In this document: one piece after another, positions 26,413 to 34,222 of the stretch
How the letters are laid out: the number at the start of each line of letters is the position of its first letter
How positions within the stretch are numbered: position 1 is the stretch's first letter
NCBI GenBank assembly: GCA_963608705.1
Contig: CAVDHB010000050.1
Location: 1-64,000, forward strand
Direction: 5' to 3'
DNA: 64,000 nucleotides
Source: CAVDHB01 sp963608705
GTDB lineage: Bacteria > Bacteroidota > Bacteroidia > Bacteroidales > Bacteroidaceae
Made by a program: the position numbers and the translations under genes
Notes under the pieces: generated by a model
What the model saw: the letters and a program-made list of their open reading frames with translations, nothing else
Databases searched by the model: none
Told to the model about the DNA's origin: nothing

Positions 26413-28245
26413 TCACGCCTGCATATCATGCAGTTTCTTGTAATAACCGTTCAAGGCGATGAGTTCCTCATGCTTTCCCTGTTCCACAATCTCCCCTTCG
26501 TGCATCACATAAATCATGTCGGCATTCCGGATGGTGGACAGACGGTGAGCGATGGCGATGGTGGTACGGGTCTTCATCAAGCGGTTCAACGCCTCCTGCA
26601 CTAAATGTTCAGACTCCGTGTCAAGAGCCGAAGTGGCCTCATCCAGTATCAAGATGGACGGATTCTTCAAGATGGCGCGCGCTATGCTGATGCGCTGACG
26701 CTGACCGCCGGAGAGCTTGCCTCCCCCATCACCAATATTCGTGTCATACCCCAGTGGTTTCTCCATGATAAAATCATGTGCGTTGGCTATCTTAGCCGCC
26801 TCCTCCACCTCTTCCCTAGTGGCATGTTCCACACCGAAAGCGATGTTATTAAATATCGTGTCGTTGAAGAGAATGGCGTTCTGGTTCACGTTGCCTATCA
26901 AGTTTCTCAAGTCATGGATGCCCAACTGACGGATGTCCGTGCCGTCAATCGTCACTTTTCCGCCCGTCACATCATGAAACCTCGGCACAAGGTCTACCAA
27001 AGTGGACTTTCCACTGCCAGACTGTCCCACCAACGCAATGGTCTGTCCCTTGTGAATCTGCATATTGATATGTTTCAGTATCTCCCTTGAAGGGTCGTCC
27101 TCATAATGGAAAGACACATTCTCAAAGCAGATTCCCTCCTTGAAGTCCTTGATGCGTACGGGATTCGCCACCTCTTTTATCGGATTCTCCGCATTCATTA
27201 TTTTATTGATACGCTCGATGGAAGCCATTCCCTTGGGAATCGCATAACTCGCTTTAGAGAAATCCTTCAACGGGTTGATGACACTGTACAGAATCACCAT
27301 ATAGAAAATAAATGTGGACGCATCAATACTGGAGGTATGGTCTAATATCAACGAACCACCAAACCACAAGACAATGACAATCATCACCGTACCCAAGAAC
27401 TCGCTCATGGGATGCGCCGAAGCCTGACGGATGCTCACTTTGGCGGAAGCGTCGCGGAACTCATTGTTGCATTTGTCAAAACGGTCTACCATTCGCTTTT
27501 CGGAAGTGAAAGCCTTGATGATGCGCAATCCCCCTAAAGTCTCCTCCATCTGCGAGAGGGTGAGGCTCCAACGTTCCTGTGCGTCCAAAGACTGCCGTTT
27601 CAGCTTCCGTCCCACCTTCCCCATCAGCCATCCCATGCCGGGAATCACCAACAGGGTGAACAAGGTCAGCTGCCAGCTGGTCACCAACAAAGTGCCAAAA
27701 TAAATCACAATGAGAATCGGGTTCTTCAACAACATATCCAGCGAACTGGTAATAGAGTTCTCCACCTCCGACACATCGCCTGTCATACGTGCCATGATGT
27801 CTCCCTTTCGCTCATCGGAGAAGAAACCTAACGGCAGATTCATCACCTTGCGGTACACACTGGTACGGATGTCTCTCACCACCCCCGTGCGAAGCGGTAC
27901 AATCACCGCCGACGCACCGAAATAAGCGGAAGTCTTCAGCAACGTCATGAAAGCCAGAAAGAGTCCCAGGTACAACAATGTCAACGAAGCCCCGTACTGG
28001 TCAATCATCTGCGCCACGTAATAATAGAAATTGTTCACCGCCACCTCTCTTAAATGGGCGGTGTCCCACTCCATGAAATGATAAGTGGTCTTGTTTATCT
28101 TGAACAGTATCTGGAGTATCGGAATCAGCAGGGTGAAAGAAAACACATTCAACACAGCCGACAGGAGATTAAGCCCTACCGAACCCACAATATAGCGTTT
28201 GTAAGGAAGCAAATAGCTTCCCATTACCTTAAAAAACTCTTTCAT
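26413..28245 (-). CDS. msbA: MsbA-like ABC exporter (ATPase-permease half-transporter)
   Basis: 610 residues. Six transmembrane helices (about 15-325) fused to an ABC ATPase: Walker A GQSGSGKSTL, Q-loop, signature LSGGQRQRISIA, Walker B ILILDEATSALD and H-loop AHRLS. It is a homodimeric exporter; lipid A flipping is the likely role given the family, but lipid-linked alternatives cannot be excluded. A -7 box ends only 5 nt before the ATG. Divergent from dnaG. Confidence 0.88.
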   Translation of the reverse strand: MKEFFKVMGSYLLPYKRYIVGSVGLNLLSAVLNVFSFTLLIPILQILFKINKTTYHFMEWDTAHLREVAVNNFYYYVAQMIDQYGASLTLLYLGLFLAFMTLLKTSAYFGASAVIVPLRTGVVRDIRTSVYRKVMNLPLGFFSDERKGDIMARMTGDVSEVENSITSSLDMLLKNPILIVIYFGTLLVTSWQLTLFTLLVIPGMGWLMGKVGRKLKRQSLDAQERWSLTLSQMEETLGGLRIIKAFTSEKRMVDRFDKCNNEFRDASAKVSIRQASAHPMSEFLGTVMIVIVLWFGGSLILDHTSSIDASTFIFYMVILYSVINPLKDFSKASYAIPKGMASIERINKIMNAENPIKEVANPVRIKDFKEGICFENVSFHYEDDPSREILKHINMQIHKGQTIALVGQSGSGKSTLVDLVPRFHDVTGGKVTIDGTDIRQLGIHDLRNLIGNVNQNAILFNDTIFNNIAFGVEHATREEVEEAAKIANAHDFIMEKPLGYDTNIGDGGGKLSGGQRQRISIARAILKNPSILILDEATSALDTESEHLVQEALNRLMKTRTTIAIAHRLSTIRNADMIYVMHEGEIVEQGKHEELIALNGYYKKLHDMQA

Positions 28246-28250
28246 GGGTG

Positions 28251-28258
28251 CAAAGATA
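28251..28258 (-). promoter_or_regulatory. msbA -7 box, nearly leaderless
   Basis: Reverse complement is TATCTTTG, a perfect TAnnTTTG box, five bases from the msbA ATG. Candidate TTTG elements further upstream are 11 and 16 nt away, closer than the ideal 19. Confidence 0.55.
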
Positions 28259-28342
28259 GTGTAAAACTACAAACCAAACCTCATACACTGATGGCTTTTC
28301 GACAAAATTGTTGTACTTTTACAATTCAAACTTGTGTAAGAC

Positions 28343-30364
28343 ATGATAGACCAACGCACCATCGACCAAATCATAGACACCGCCAACATCAAGGATGTCA
28401 TCTCCGAGTTCGTCACCCTCCGCAGAGCAGGTGTGAACTGGAAGGGTCTCTGCCCTTTTCATAACGAGAAGACACCTTCATTCGTAGTCTCTCCAACCAA
28501 GGGACTTTTCAAGTGTTTCGGCTGTGGAAAGGGAGGAAACGTGGTGCATTTCATCATGCAGCATGAACAGCTCACCTATCCCGAGGCGTTACGGTGGCTG
28601 GCCCGGAAATATCATATAGAGATTGAGGAAAAAGAACTCTCCGAGGAAGAGAAACAAGCCCGGAACGCCCGTGAGAATATGCTCACTCTGAACCAATTCG
28701 CCAGAGACTATTTCCGACAGACCATGCGTGAACACCCGGACGGAAGAGCCTACGGGCTGGCTTATTTCCGAAGCCGTAAGCTGCGAGATGACATCATCGA
28801 GAAGTTTGAGTTAGGCTACAGTCTTGAAGAACGGGACGCTTTCGCCCGGACAGCCCTCACACAAGGATTCAACAAAGAGTACTTGCTGAAGACAGGACTT
28901 TGCGGAGAGCATGACGGCAACCTGTACGACCGTTTCCGGGGAAGGGTCATGTATCCCATTCTCTCACTCACGGGCAATGTGATCGGCTTCGGCGGAAGAG
29001 TGTTGAAGAAAATGGACAATGTGGGGAAATACCTTAACTCCCCCGAATCCGAAGTGTACCACAAGAGTGACACGCTCTATGGTCTCTACTTCGCCAAGCA
29101 GTCCATCGTGAGAGAAGACCGCTGTATTCTGACAGAAGGATACATGGATGTCATTTCCATGGTGCAATCCGGCATCGAGAACGTGGTGGCTTCTTCCGGC
29201 ACCTCCCTCACGGAAGACCAAATCCGGCTTATTCATCGTTTCACAAATAACATCACCGTTCTGTATGACGGCGACTCGGCGGGCATACACGCCTCCTTGC
29301 GAGGCATTGACATGCTTCTTTCCGAGGGAATGAACGTGAAAGTCCTGCTCTTGCCGGACGGACAAGACCCCGATGATTTCGCCCATGCACACACCTCTGC
29401 CGAGTACAAGGCGTATATAGCGGAGAATCAAACAGACTTTATCCGTTTCAAAACGGAGCTACTGATGAAAGACGCAGGAGACGACCCGCTGAAAAGAGCG
29501 CAGCTCATCCAAAGTGTCATCAAAAGCATCTCCTGCATCCCCGACCCCATCGTGCGTACCATGTACGTGAAGGAATGTGTGCACGGCCTCGGAGTGGAAG
29601 AGCAACTTATAGTCAGCACAATCCAGAAACTGCGCAAGGAAGTGAAAGAAGAGGAAATCATCGCACGCAAACGGGAGAAAGCACGCCAACAAGCCGCACA
29701 AACTTCTCCTGCTGATGCACTTCCCACACCTTCCGTACAACCCGTGACTGACACGGCGGAAACATCCGCAGACATCGCAAGAGCCGCCCAACAAGACGGT
29801 GTGCCTGTCCTGCTGCTTACCAAAGAACGGATGTTGGTGAGAATCATCGTGCGCTACGGTAACAATGTGATGTATGAAGAGGAAGACGACCAAGGCCAGA
29901 CTTATCCTGTCACGGTAACAAACTATATCCAGTACTGCATGCAGGAAAATGAGGTGCAATTCGCCGACCCGACGGACAGACTTATTTTAGAGGAAGCGGC
30001 CAAGTACACCCACAATCCCAACTTTGACTCCGAACGTCACTTCCTTACTCATCCCGACCCTTCCATAAGTTGCTTAGCTGCTGAACTCGCCAGCGACCGC
30101 TATCAGCTGAGCAAGGCGTTCACGGAGGTGCAACAAGTACCCTCTGAAGAAGAAGAGTTGTACAAAACTGTACCGCATCTCATGCGGGACTACAATCTCG
30201 AGCTGGTGAAAGAAGAAACTAAAAAGGTGCTGAAAGAGCTGCAAAACCCAGCCAACCAGCAAGACCAGGCGAAATGTATGCAACTCATGCAGCGTTACAA
30301 GGCTCTTTCCACTGTGGAAAACAAACTGAACAAACAGTTGGGAGGAAGGGTGATGAATATCTAA
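28343..30364 (+). CDS. dnaG: DNA primase
   Basis: 673 residues. The N-terminal CHC2 zinc finger is present (CPFHNEKTPSF...FKCFGCGKGGNVVHF, residues about 34-70). The TOPRIM catalytic core carries LTEGYMDVISM and the acidic DGDSAG motif. The C-terminal region (about 440-673) contains a helicase-binding type helical domain, with a low-complexity Ala/Pro/Thr linker at about 450-480. Makes RNA primers at the replication fork. A -7-like TACTTTTA (28314-28321) lies just upstream. Confidence 0.97.
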   Translation: MIDQRTIDQIIDTANIKDVISEFVTLRRAGVNWKGLCPFHNEKTPSFVVSPTKGLFKCFGCGKGGNVVHFIMQHEQLTYPEALRWLARKYHIEIEEKELSEEEKQARNARENMLTLNQFARDYFRQTMREHPDGRAYGLAYFRSRKLRDDIIEKFELGYSLEERDAFARTALTQGFNKEYLLKTGLCGEHDGNLYDRFRGRVMYPILSLTGNVIGFGGRVLKKMDNVGKYLNSPESEVYHKSDTLYGLYFAKQSIVREDRCILTEGYMDVISMVQSGIENVVASSGTSLTEDQIRLIHRFTNNITVLYDGDSAGIHASLRGIDMLLSEGMNVKVLLLPDGQDPDDFAHAHTSAEYKAYIAENQTDFIRFKTELLMKDAGDDPLKRAQLIQSVIKSISCIPDPIVRTMYVKECVHGLGVEEQLIVSTIQKLRKEVKEEEIIARKREKARQQAAQTSPADALPTPSVQPVTDTAETSADIARAAQQDGVPVLLLTKERMLVRIIVRYGNNVMYEEEDDQGQTYPVTVTNYIQYCMQENEVQFADPTDRLILEEAAKYTHNPNFDSERHFLTHPDPSISCLAAELASDRYQLSKAFTEVQQVPSEEEELYKTVPHLMRDYNLELVKEETKKVLKELQNPANQQDQAKCMQLMQRYKALSTVENKLNKQLGGRVMNI

Positions 30365-30386
30365 ACGTCGAGAAGTATTTACGAGT

Positions 30387-30800
30387 ATGACAAGAGTATT
30401 GATTTTTGTATTGGCATTTTTATTTTCACAAATAAAGGCACAAGAAGTTTCTGTATGTGGATACAGGAACTTGTTCATAACAAGATTAAAATATATCTGT
30501 GAATATCCCTTTAAACTTCAAGACAGAAATAAGGAAGCACTTGTCGCCATTGAATATCAAACCAACGACAAGGGCTATGTCATCAAGAGGAGGATTGTCA
30601 TGTGCGACAACAATAAATTTCGGAAAACCACATTAAGAGCATTTGACAAGATGAAGAGTGTACAAATCGACACGAAGGCTACAAAAGACACTCTTTATTT
30701 CCAATATAAGATACAGGAGTCAAAAACGCCAATACATCAATTGACTGACATTGAAATCATTGGTTATGGCAGCTGCAACAAACCTGTATTAATGAAGTAA
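30387..30800 (+). CDS. Small secreted protein with TonB-C-like fold, unknown function
   Basis: 137 residues with a signal peptide (cleavage probably after IKAQ, residue 18). The middle region (ALVAIEYQTNDKGYVIKRRIVMCDNNKFRKTTLRAFDKM) has the strand-helix pattern of TonB C-terminal domains, but no transmembrane anchor plus proline-rich linker is present, so it is not a functional TonB by itself. It begins 22 bp after dnaG and ends before a hairpin terminator. Visibly more A+T-rich than dnaG. Function unknown. Confidence 0.6.
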   Translation: MTRVLIFVLAFLFSQIKAQEVSVCGYRNLFITRLKYICEYPFKLQDRNKEALVAIEYQTNDKGYVIKRRIVMCDNNKFRKTTLRAFDKMKSVQIDTKATKDTLYFQYKIQESKTPIHQLTDIEIIGYGSCNKPVLMK

Positions 30801-30810
30801 CTTCGATAAT

Positions 30811-30855
30811 TAAAGAGCTACAGCATTCTTCCATTGAACAGCCATAGCTCTTTAA
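30811..30855. terminator. Bidirectional terminator
   Basis: TAAAGAGCTA (30811-30820) pairs perfectly with TAGCTCTTTA (30845-30854) around a 24-nt loop, between two convergent genes. Confidence 0.65.
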
Positions 30856-30895
30856 CTGAAAAACATGACACGGTGACTTGTCCTTCTTTTATAGC

Positions 30896-31984
30896 TTAGT
30901 TGTTTGGTTGGTTCGCCTTTTCATATTCGTCGTCGCTCACAGGTTCCAGCCATTCGTTGCTTTGTTTGCCTCCTGTCGCCACGTGTGTCGTAAGGTGTTG
31001 AAACCATGAGTCGCTTGTTGCTCCGTGCCAGTGTTTAACTCCTTCTGGAATGTCTATTATGTCGCCAGCCTGCAAGGCAATGGCGGGTTTGCCCCATTCT
31101 TGATATAAGCCATGTCCCGAAACGCAAATTAAAATCTGATGCGCTCCGTGATGCACATGCCAGTTGTTGCGGCATCCTGGCTCAAAAGTCACATTATTAT
31201 ATACTTGCACAGTATGCCCGTCTTCTTTAAGATTCTTGGGACTTATATGCGCAAGGTAACTGTTTCCTGTGAAATATTGTGCATAGGCGGTGTTTGGGTC
31301 GCCTTGTGGCCAATTTACCTCTTGTGCTTTGTCATTCATTTCTTTAAGGAATTGGCTAAGTTCCTCCACTTGCTCCTCGGAATTGCCTAAAGCCACCGCT
31401 CCACGTTTATGGGCTTTCAGTTGGCTCTCCACACCTTTCATGCCAGAAAGCGCCGCCACGGTAACTATCTCACGGTCTGCTTCTGAAAGGATGCCACTTG
31501 CGAATATATCGCCAAACAGGTGTGCTTTCAGGTAATAATCGTTTTGTGGGCAGAAATCAAAGTTGAAGGCTTTGCCTCCACCTAAGCGAGTCTGTATCTC
31601 TGTGCCTCGTTTCAGTGCTTTTGCCGCATCGTCCCACAGCGACGGCTTTTCCCATTTCAGTCCTTCGTTGTCTGTTATTCCCTTTGCCTTACGGTCATCG
31701 AGTACCGTTTTCAGTTTGTTCAAGGCATTGAGCGAACGTGGAAATCCAGTGTAAGCGTAAAGCTGCGAGAAAGCCTCTTTCAGCTCGTTGATTGTCACTC
31801 CCGAGTCGAGAGCATTGCGTATGGCCTTGTCCAAGCGGTGCATATCACCTTGCGCTTCCAAATTGGCGCAAGCGGCAAGTCTTAATTGTTTCTTTGTCAG
31901 TGTATTATTGTTCATATTATTGTTTGTTTGCGCATTGGCCATCAACAAGAAGAAGGCCAATGCCATTGTTCCTATAAATTTCAT
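30896..31984 (-). CDS. Carboxymuconolactone decarboxylase-cupin fusion, secreted
   Basis: 362 residues with N-terminal signal peptide (ending near MANAQ). Two CMD/AhpD-like helical domains occupy about 30-225 (ACANLEAQGDMHRLDKAIRNALDSG and GILSEADREIVTVAALSGM). A cupin domain follows at about 250-345 with the metal ligands in NNWHVHHGAHQILICVSG and IPEGVKHWHGA. The second CMD domain lacks an obvious CxxC redox pair. Substrate unknown. It is 27 bp downstream of the AraC regulator and probably its target. Confidence 0.85.
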   Translation of the reverse strand: MKFIGTMALAFFLLMANAQTNNNMNNNTLTKKQLRLAACANLEAQGDMHRLDKAIRNALDSGVTINELKEAFSQLYAYTGFPRSLNALNKLKTVLDDRKAKGITDNEGLKWEKPSLWDDAAKALKRGTEIQTRLGGGKAFNFDFCPQNDYYLKAHLFGDIFASGILSEADREIVTVAALSGMKGVESQLKAHKRGAVALGNSEEQVEELSQFLKEMNDKAQEVNWPQGDPNTAYAQYFTGNSYLAHISPKNLKEDGHTVQVYNNVTFEPGCRNNWHVHHGAHQILICVSGHGLYQEWGKPAIALQAGDIIDIPEGVKHWHGATSDSWFQHLTTHVATGGKQSNEWLEPVSDDEYEKANQPNN

Positions 31985-32011
31985 TGTGTGATATTTGGTT
32001 TTGGGATGCCG

Positions 32012-32908
32012 TCAGCTTATTTTTCGGTATTCGTTGGGAGCCATACCAATGCGTTGTTTGAAAAAACGTGAGAAATGCTGCGGATACTCAAAGCCCAGAA
32101 TGTCGCTTATTTGGTTTACGGTCAGTCTTTCGTCGCTTAAGTATTCTTTTGCCGTGGCCAATAGTCTGTCGTTGATGAAATCCTTGGCAGTGCGCCCAGT
32201 CTCAGTCTTCACAAGCTGTCCGAAGTAGCCTGTCGAAAGGCAACATTTGTTGGCGAAATAACTTACGGTCGGCAATCCTTCTTGTTGCGCATGGTTCTTT
32301 ATGAAGTCCCTCAATAGTGAATCGAATTTCTTCACGACGGAATGGTTTATCTCCTCTCGGGTGATGAACTGTCGGTCGTAGAAACGCAAACAGTAGTTCA
32401 GCAGCAGCTCGATGTTCGACACAATCAGCTCTCTGGTGTGGTTGTCGATGGCATGCTCCAGCTCCATCTCAATCATGTGGATTACTTGTTTGAACGCTCT
32501 TACTTCGGCTTCCGACAGATGCAACGCCTCGGTGCTGCTGTAAGAGAAAAATTCGTAACGCTGTATGTTTCTCCCAAGCTGCGTACGGAGTAAAAGGTCG
32601 GGATGAAACAGCAGCCCCACGCACCGTGGCCGTATGTTCCGCTGTTTTGCCTCAACGGTTATGGTCTGCCCTGGCTCGAAGGATGTCACCGTTTGCTCGT
32701 CAAAATCGTATGGTGTGCGTCCATACGACAGGCTGCATCCCTTTGTTTCTTTCAGCCAGACGGCGTAAAGCCCATAATGTATTTGGTACTTCGCCGGTAC
32801 CACACCTTCGGAATGTTCCAGGTGTACCACTGTCACCAACGGATGTCGTGTCGGCAAGCCGTAGTGGTCGTTTACCTGTTGCACGGTGTCAAACCTCACT
32901 TCATCCAT
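32012..32908 (-). CDS. AraC-family transcriptional regulator
   Basis: 298 residues from the ATG at 32908, which starts 4 bp after the flavin reductase stop; the in-frame ATG at 32965 would overlap that gene by 53 bp. The N-terminal half is a sensor domain of unknown ligand. The C-terminal double helix-turn-helix (about 195-298) shows LSTGYFGQLVKTETGRTAKDFI and the signature ISDILGFEYPQHFSRFFKQRIGMAPNEYR. It lies between the FMN reductase and CMD-cupin genes and probably controls both. Confidence 0.92.
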   Translation of the reverse strand: MDEVRFDTVQQVNDHYGLPTRHPLVTVVHLEHSEGVVPAKYQIHYGLYAVWLKETKGCSLSYGRTPYDFDEQTVTSFEPGQTITVEAKQRNIRPRCVGLLFHPDLLLRTQLGRNIQRYEFFSYSSTEALHLSEAEVRAFKQVIHMIEMELEHAIDNHTRELIVSNIELLLNYCLRFYDRQFITREEINHSVVKKFDSLLRDFIKNHAQQEGLPTVSYFANKCCLSTGYFGQLVKTETGRTAKDFINDRLLATAKEYLSDERLTVNQISDILGFEYPQHFSRFFKQRIGMAPNEYRKIS

Positions 32909-32912
32909 TTCT

Positions 32913-33449
32913 TCATGCGTTTTTCCCCAATTCGTATGCTTCGTCCAGCTTGGCGTTTCCCTCAATATCGTGTGGCTCGGTCACGCCTCCGCAGAACACA
33001 GTCCCTGCAAGCCTCGACTTGGGATAGCAGTCAATCCATCCCGTCAGACCAGCTTCAGCACGTTGCGGTACAAAACTTTCGCTTTCGGCGGCAGTTGTCA
33101 GCAAATAGACATCACGGAACTGATAATCCTGCGAATACATAGCGTTCATCCTGTCAATCAGTGTTTTCATCTGTCCGCTCATTTCGAAGTAGTATATCGG
33201 CGTAGCCCAAACAACGGTGTCGGCAGTCATCACTTTCGTCATTATGTCGTTCACGTCGTCTTTTATCACACACCGTCCCAGCTTCTGACAAGCCAGACAG
33301 CCATGGCAGAATTGTATATTTTTGCCAGCGAGCGATATTTTCTCCACATCTTTTCCCGCACTGCGTGCGCCTTCTATGAATTTGTCGGCAAGCAAGTCGC
33401 TGTTCGACCCTTTGCGCAGGCTTGTCGAAATAACTATTACACGTCTCAT
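32913..33449 (-). CDS. NADPH-dependent FMN reductase / flavodoxin-family iron-sulfur-type flavoprotein
   Basis: 178 residues from MRRVIVISTSLRKGSNSD. The flavodoxin-like fold shows the phosphate-binding STSLRKGSNS loop, and CHGCLACQKLGRC is the cysteine cluster typical of this flavoprotein group. TPIYYFEMSGQMKTLIDR is the second flavin contact. The longer start at 33485 overlaps a -7 promoter box (33473-33480) and is rejected. Likely reduces quinones or other electrophiles; first gene of a three-gene operon with AraC and CMD-cupin. Confidence 0.9.
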   Translation of the reverse strand: MRRVIVISTSLRKGSNSDLLADKFIEGARSAGKDVEKISLAGKNIQFCHGCLACQKLGRCVIKDDVNDIMTKVMTADTVVWATPIYYFEMSGQMKTLIDRMNAMYSQDYQFRDVYLLTTAAESESFVPQRAEAGLTGWIDCYPKSRLAGTVFCGGVTEPHDIEGNAKLDEAYELGKNA

Positions 33450-33472
33450 CTTTCTCGTTTTATTTATGTGTG

Positions 33473-33480
33473 CAAAGTTA
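33473..33480 (-). promoter_or_regulatory. -7 box of the FMN reductase-AraC-CMD operon
   Basis: Reverse complement reads TAACTTTG (TAnnTTTG), 23 bp upstream of the chosen ATG. No clear TTTG was seen at -33, which would suit an activator-dependent promoter. Confidence 0.6.
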
Positions 33481-33716
33481 GTCATTCTAGGCCTAATTCC
33501 GTGTGTTTAGATTATGAATGTTATTACCTATTTTATGGTTATTGTCAATTTCTATGTTAATTTGGGTTTTGTGAATTACGCCCATGCAGATTTCAAAATA
33601 AAATACAGCACAGCTTTCGAGATTATGTATAGAAAATCAGTATGGATATTCTGATACTGTCCACTGTTTCAGCTAATGAAGGAAAGAAGTGTCTAGTGAA
33701 ACCAGGAAAAGACAGC

Positions 33717-33772
33717 ATCTTAGGATACCTGAGCAGGTATCTTAAGATACATTGCAAAGTATCTTAAGATAC
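33717..33772. promoter_or_regulatory. Three palindromic sites with 22-bp period
   Basis: ATCTTAGGATAC starts at 33717, and ATCTTAAGATAC starts at 33739 and 33761: exact 22-bp steps, two helical turns. The last two are centres of perfect 14-bp palindromes GTATCTTAAGATAC (33737-33750, 33759-33772). A further inverted pair GATACCT/AGGTATC (33724-33741) bridges the first two. The arrangement is that of operators or iterons; the binding protein is unknown. Confidence 0.7.
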
Positions 33773-34016
33773 TTTTTAGAGAGGAGTTTGACTATGACTG
33801 AAATCACTTCACTCCCAATTATAGTCTTCATAACCTCCTATTCTTTCCTGTATCAGTTCACAGATGCAAAGACAGGATTTTTCCGCTTTGAAAGTTTCAC
33901 AAAAGCCAACATCAACCTGCACTATACTATGGGTGAAAAGCCCAAAAACATCTTTCTATCCCATGCACTAAAAGTATCTGTGCTGATTATGATTGTCCGC
34001 CATCGTACCACCCCGA

Positions 34017-34173
34017 GTAGAGACGCGATTCATCGCGTCTCCGCTTTTCTTCGTGTTTTAAATTCCCCCGATAACAGGTATGAGTAAAACGGCTGGATTA
34101 TAGTTTTTACCAATCCCTCATGTAGAGATACGATTGCTAATGAATATGGAGACGCGATGAATCGCGTCTCTAC
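34017..34173. repeat. REP/BIME-like palindrome pair 1
   Basis: Two palindromes with 10-bp arms GAGACGCGAT / ATCGCGTCTC and a 2-nt centre lie at 34020-34041 and 34149-34170 in inverted orientation, with GTAG outside the left copy and CTAC outside the right one. A degenerate partial copy (GTAGAGATACGATT, 34122-34135) lies between. Related to the pair at 45607-45722. Confidence 0.85.
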
Positions 34174-34222
34174 ATATAATGTACCATTCGTCAGTCTTTA
34201 AGGACAGGATTAAAAGTCGCTT

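Larger units (their letters stand above)
33450..34222. other. 773-bp non-coding region with palindrome array and REP pair
   Basis: A+T-rich stretch without a convincing gene. It holds the FMN reductase promoter, three phased ATCTTARGATAC sites (33717-33772), a short open frame with a strong GAGGAG site (33794-34087) and a palindrome pair (34017-34173). These are listed separately. Confidence 0.6.

Noticed and set aside
33752..34087. Possible small protein after the palindrome array
   Set aside because: Translation has no recognisable domain and its end is encoded by a REP palindrome; kept only as a finding.
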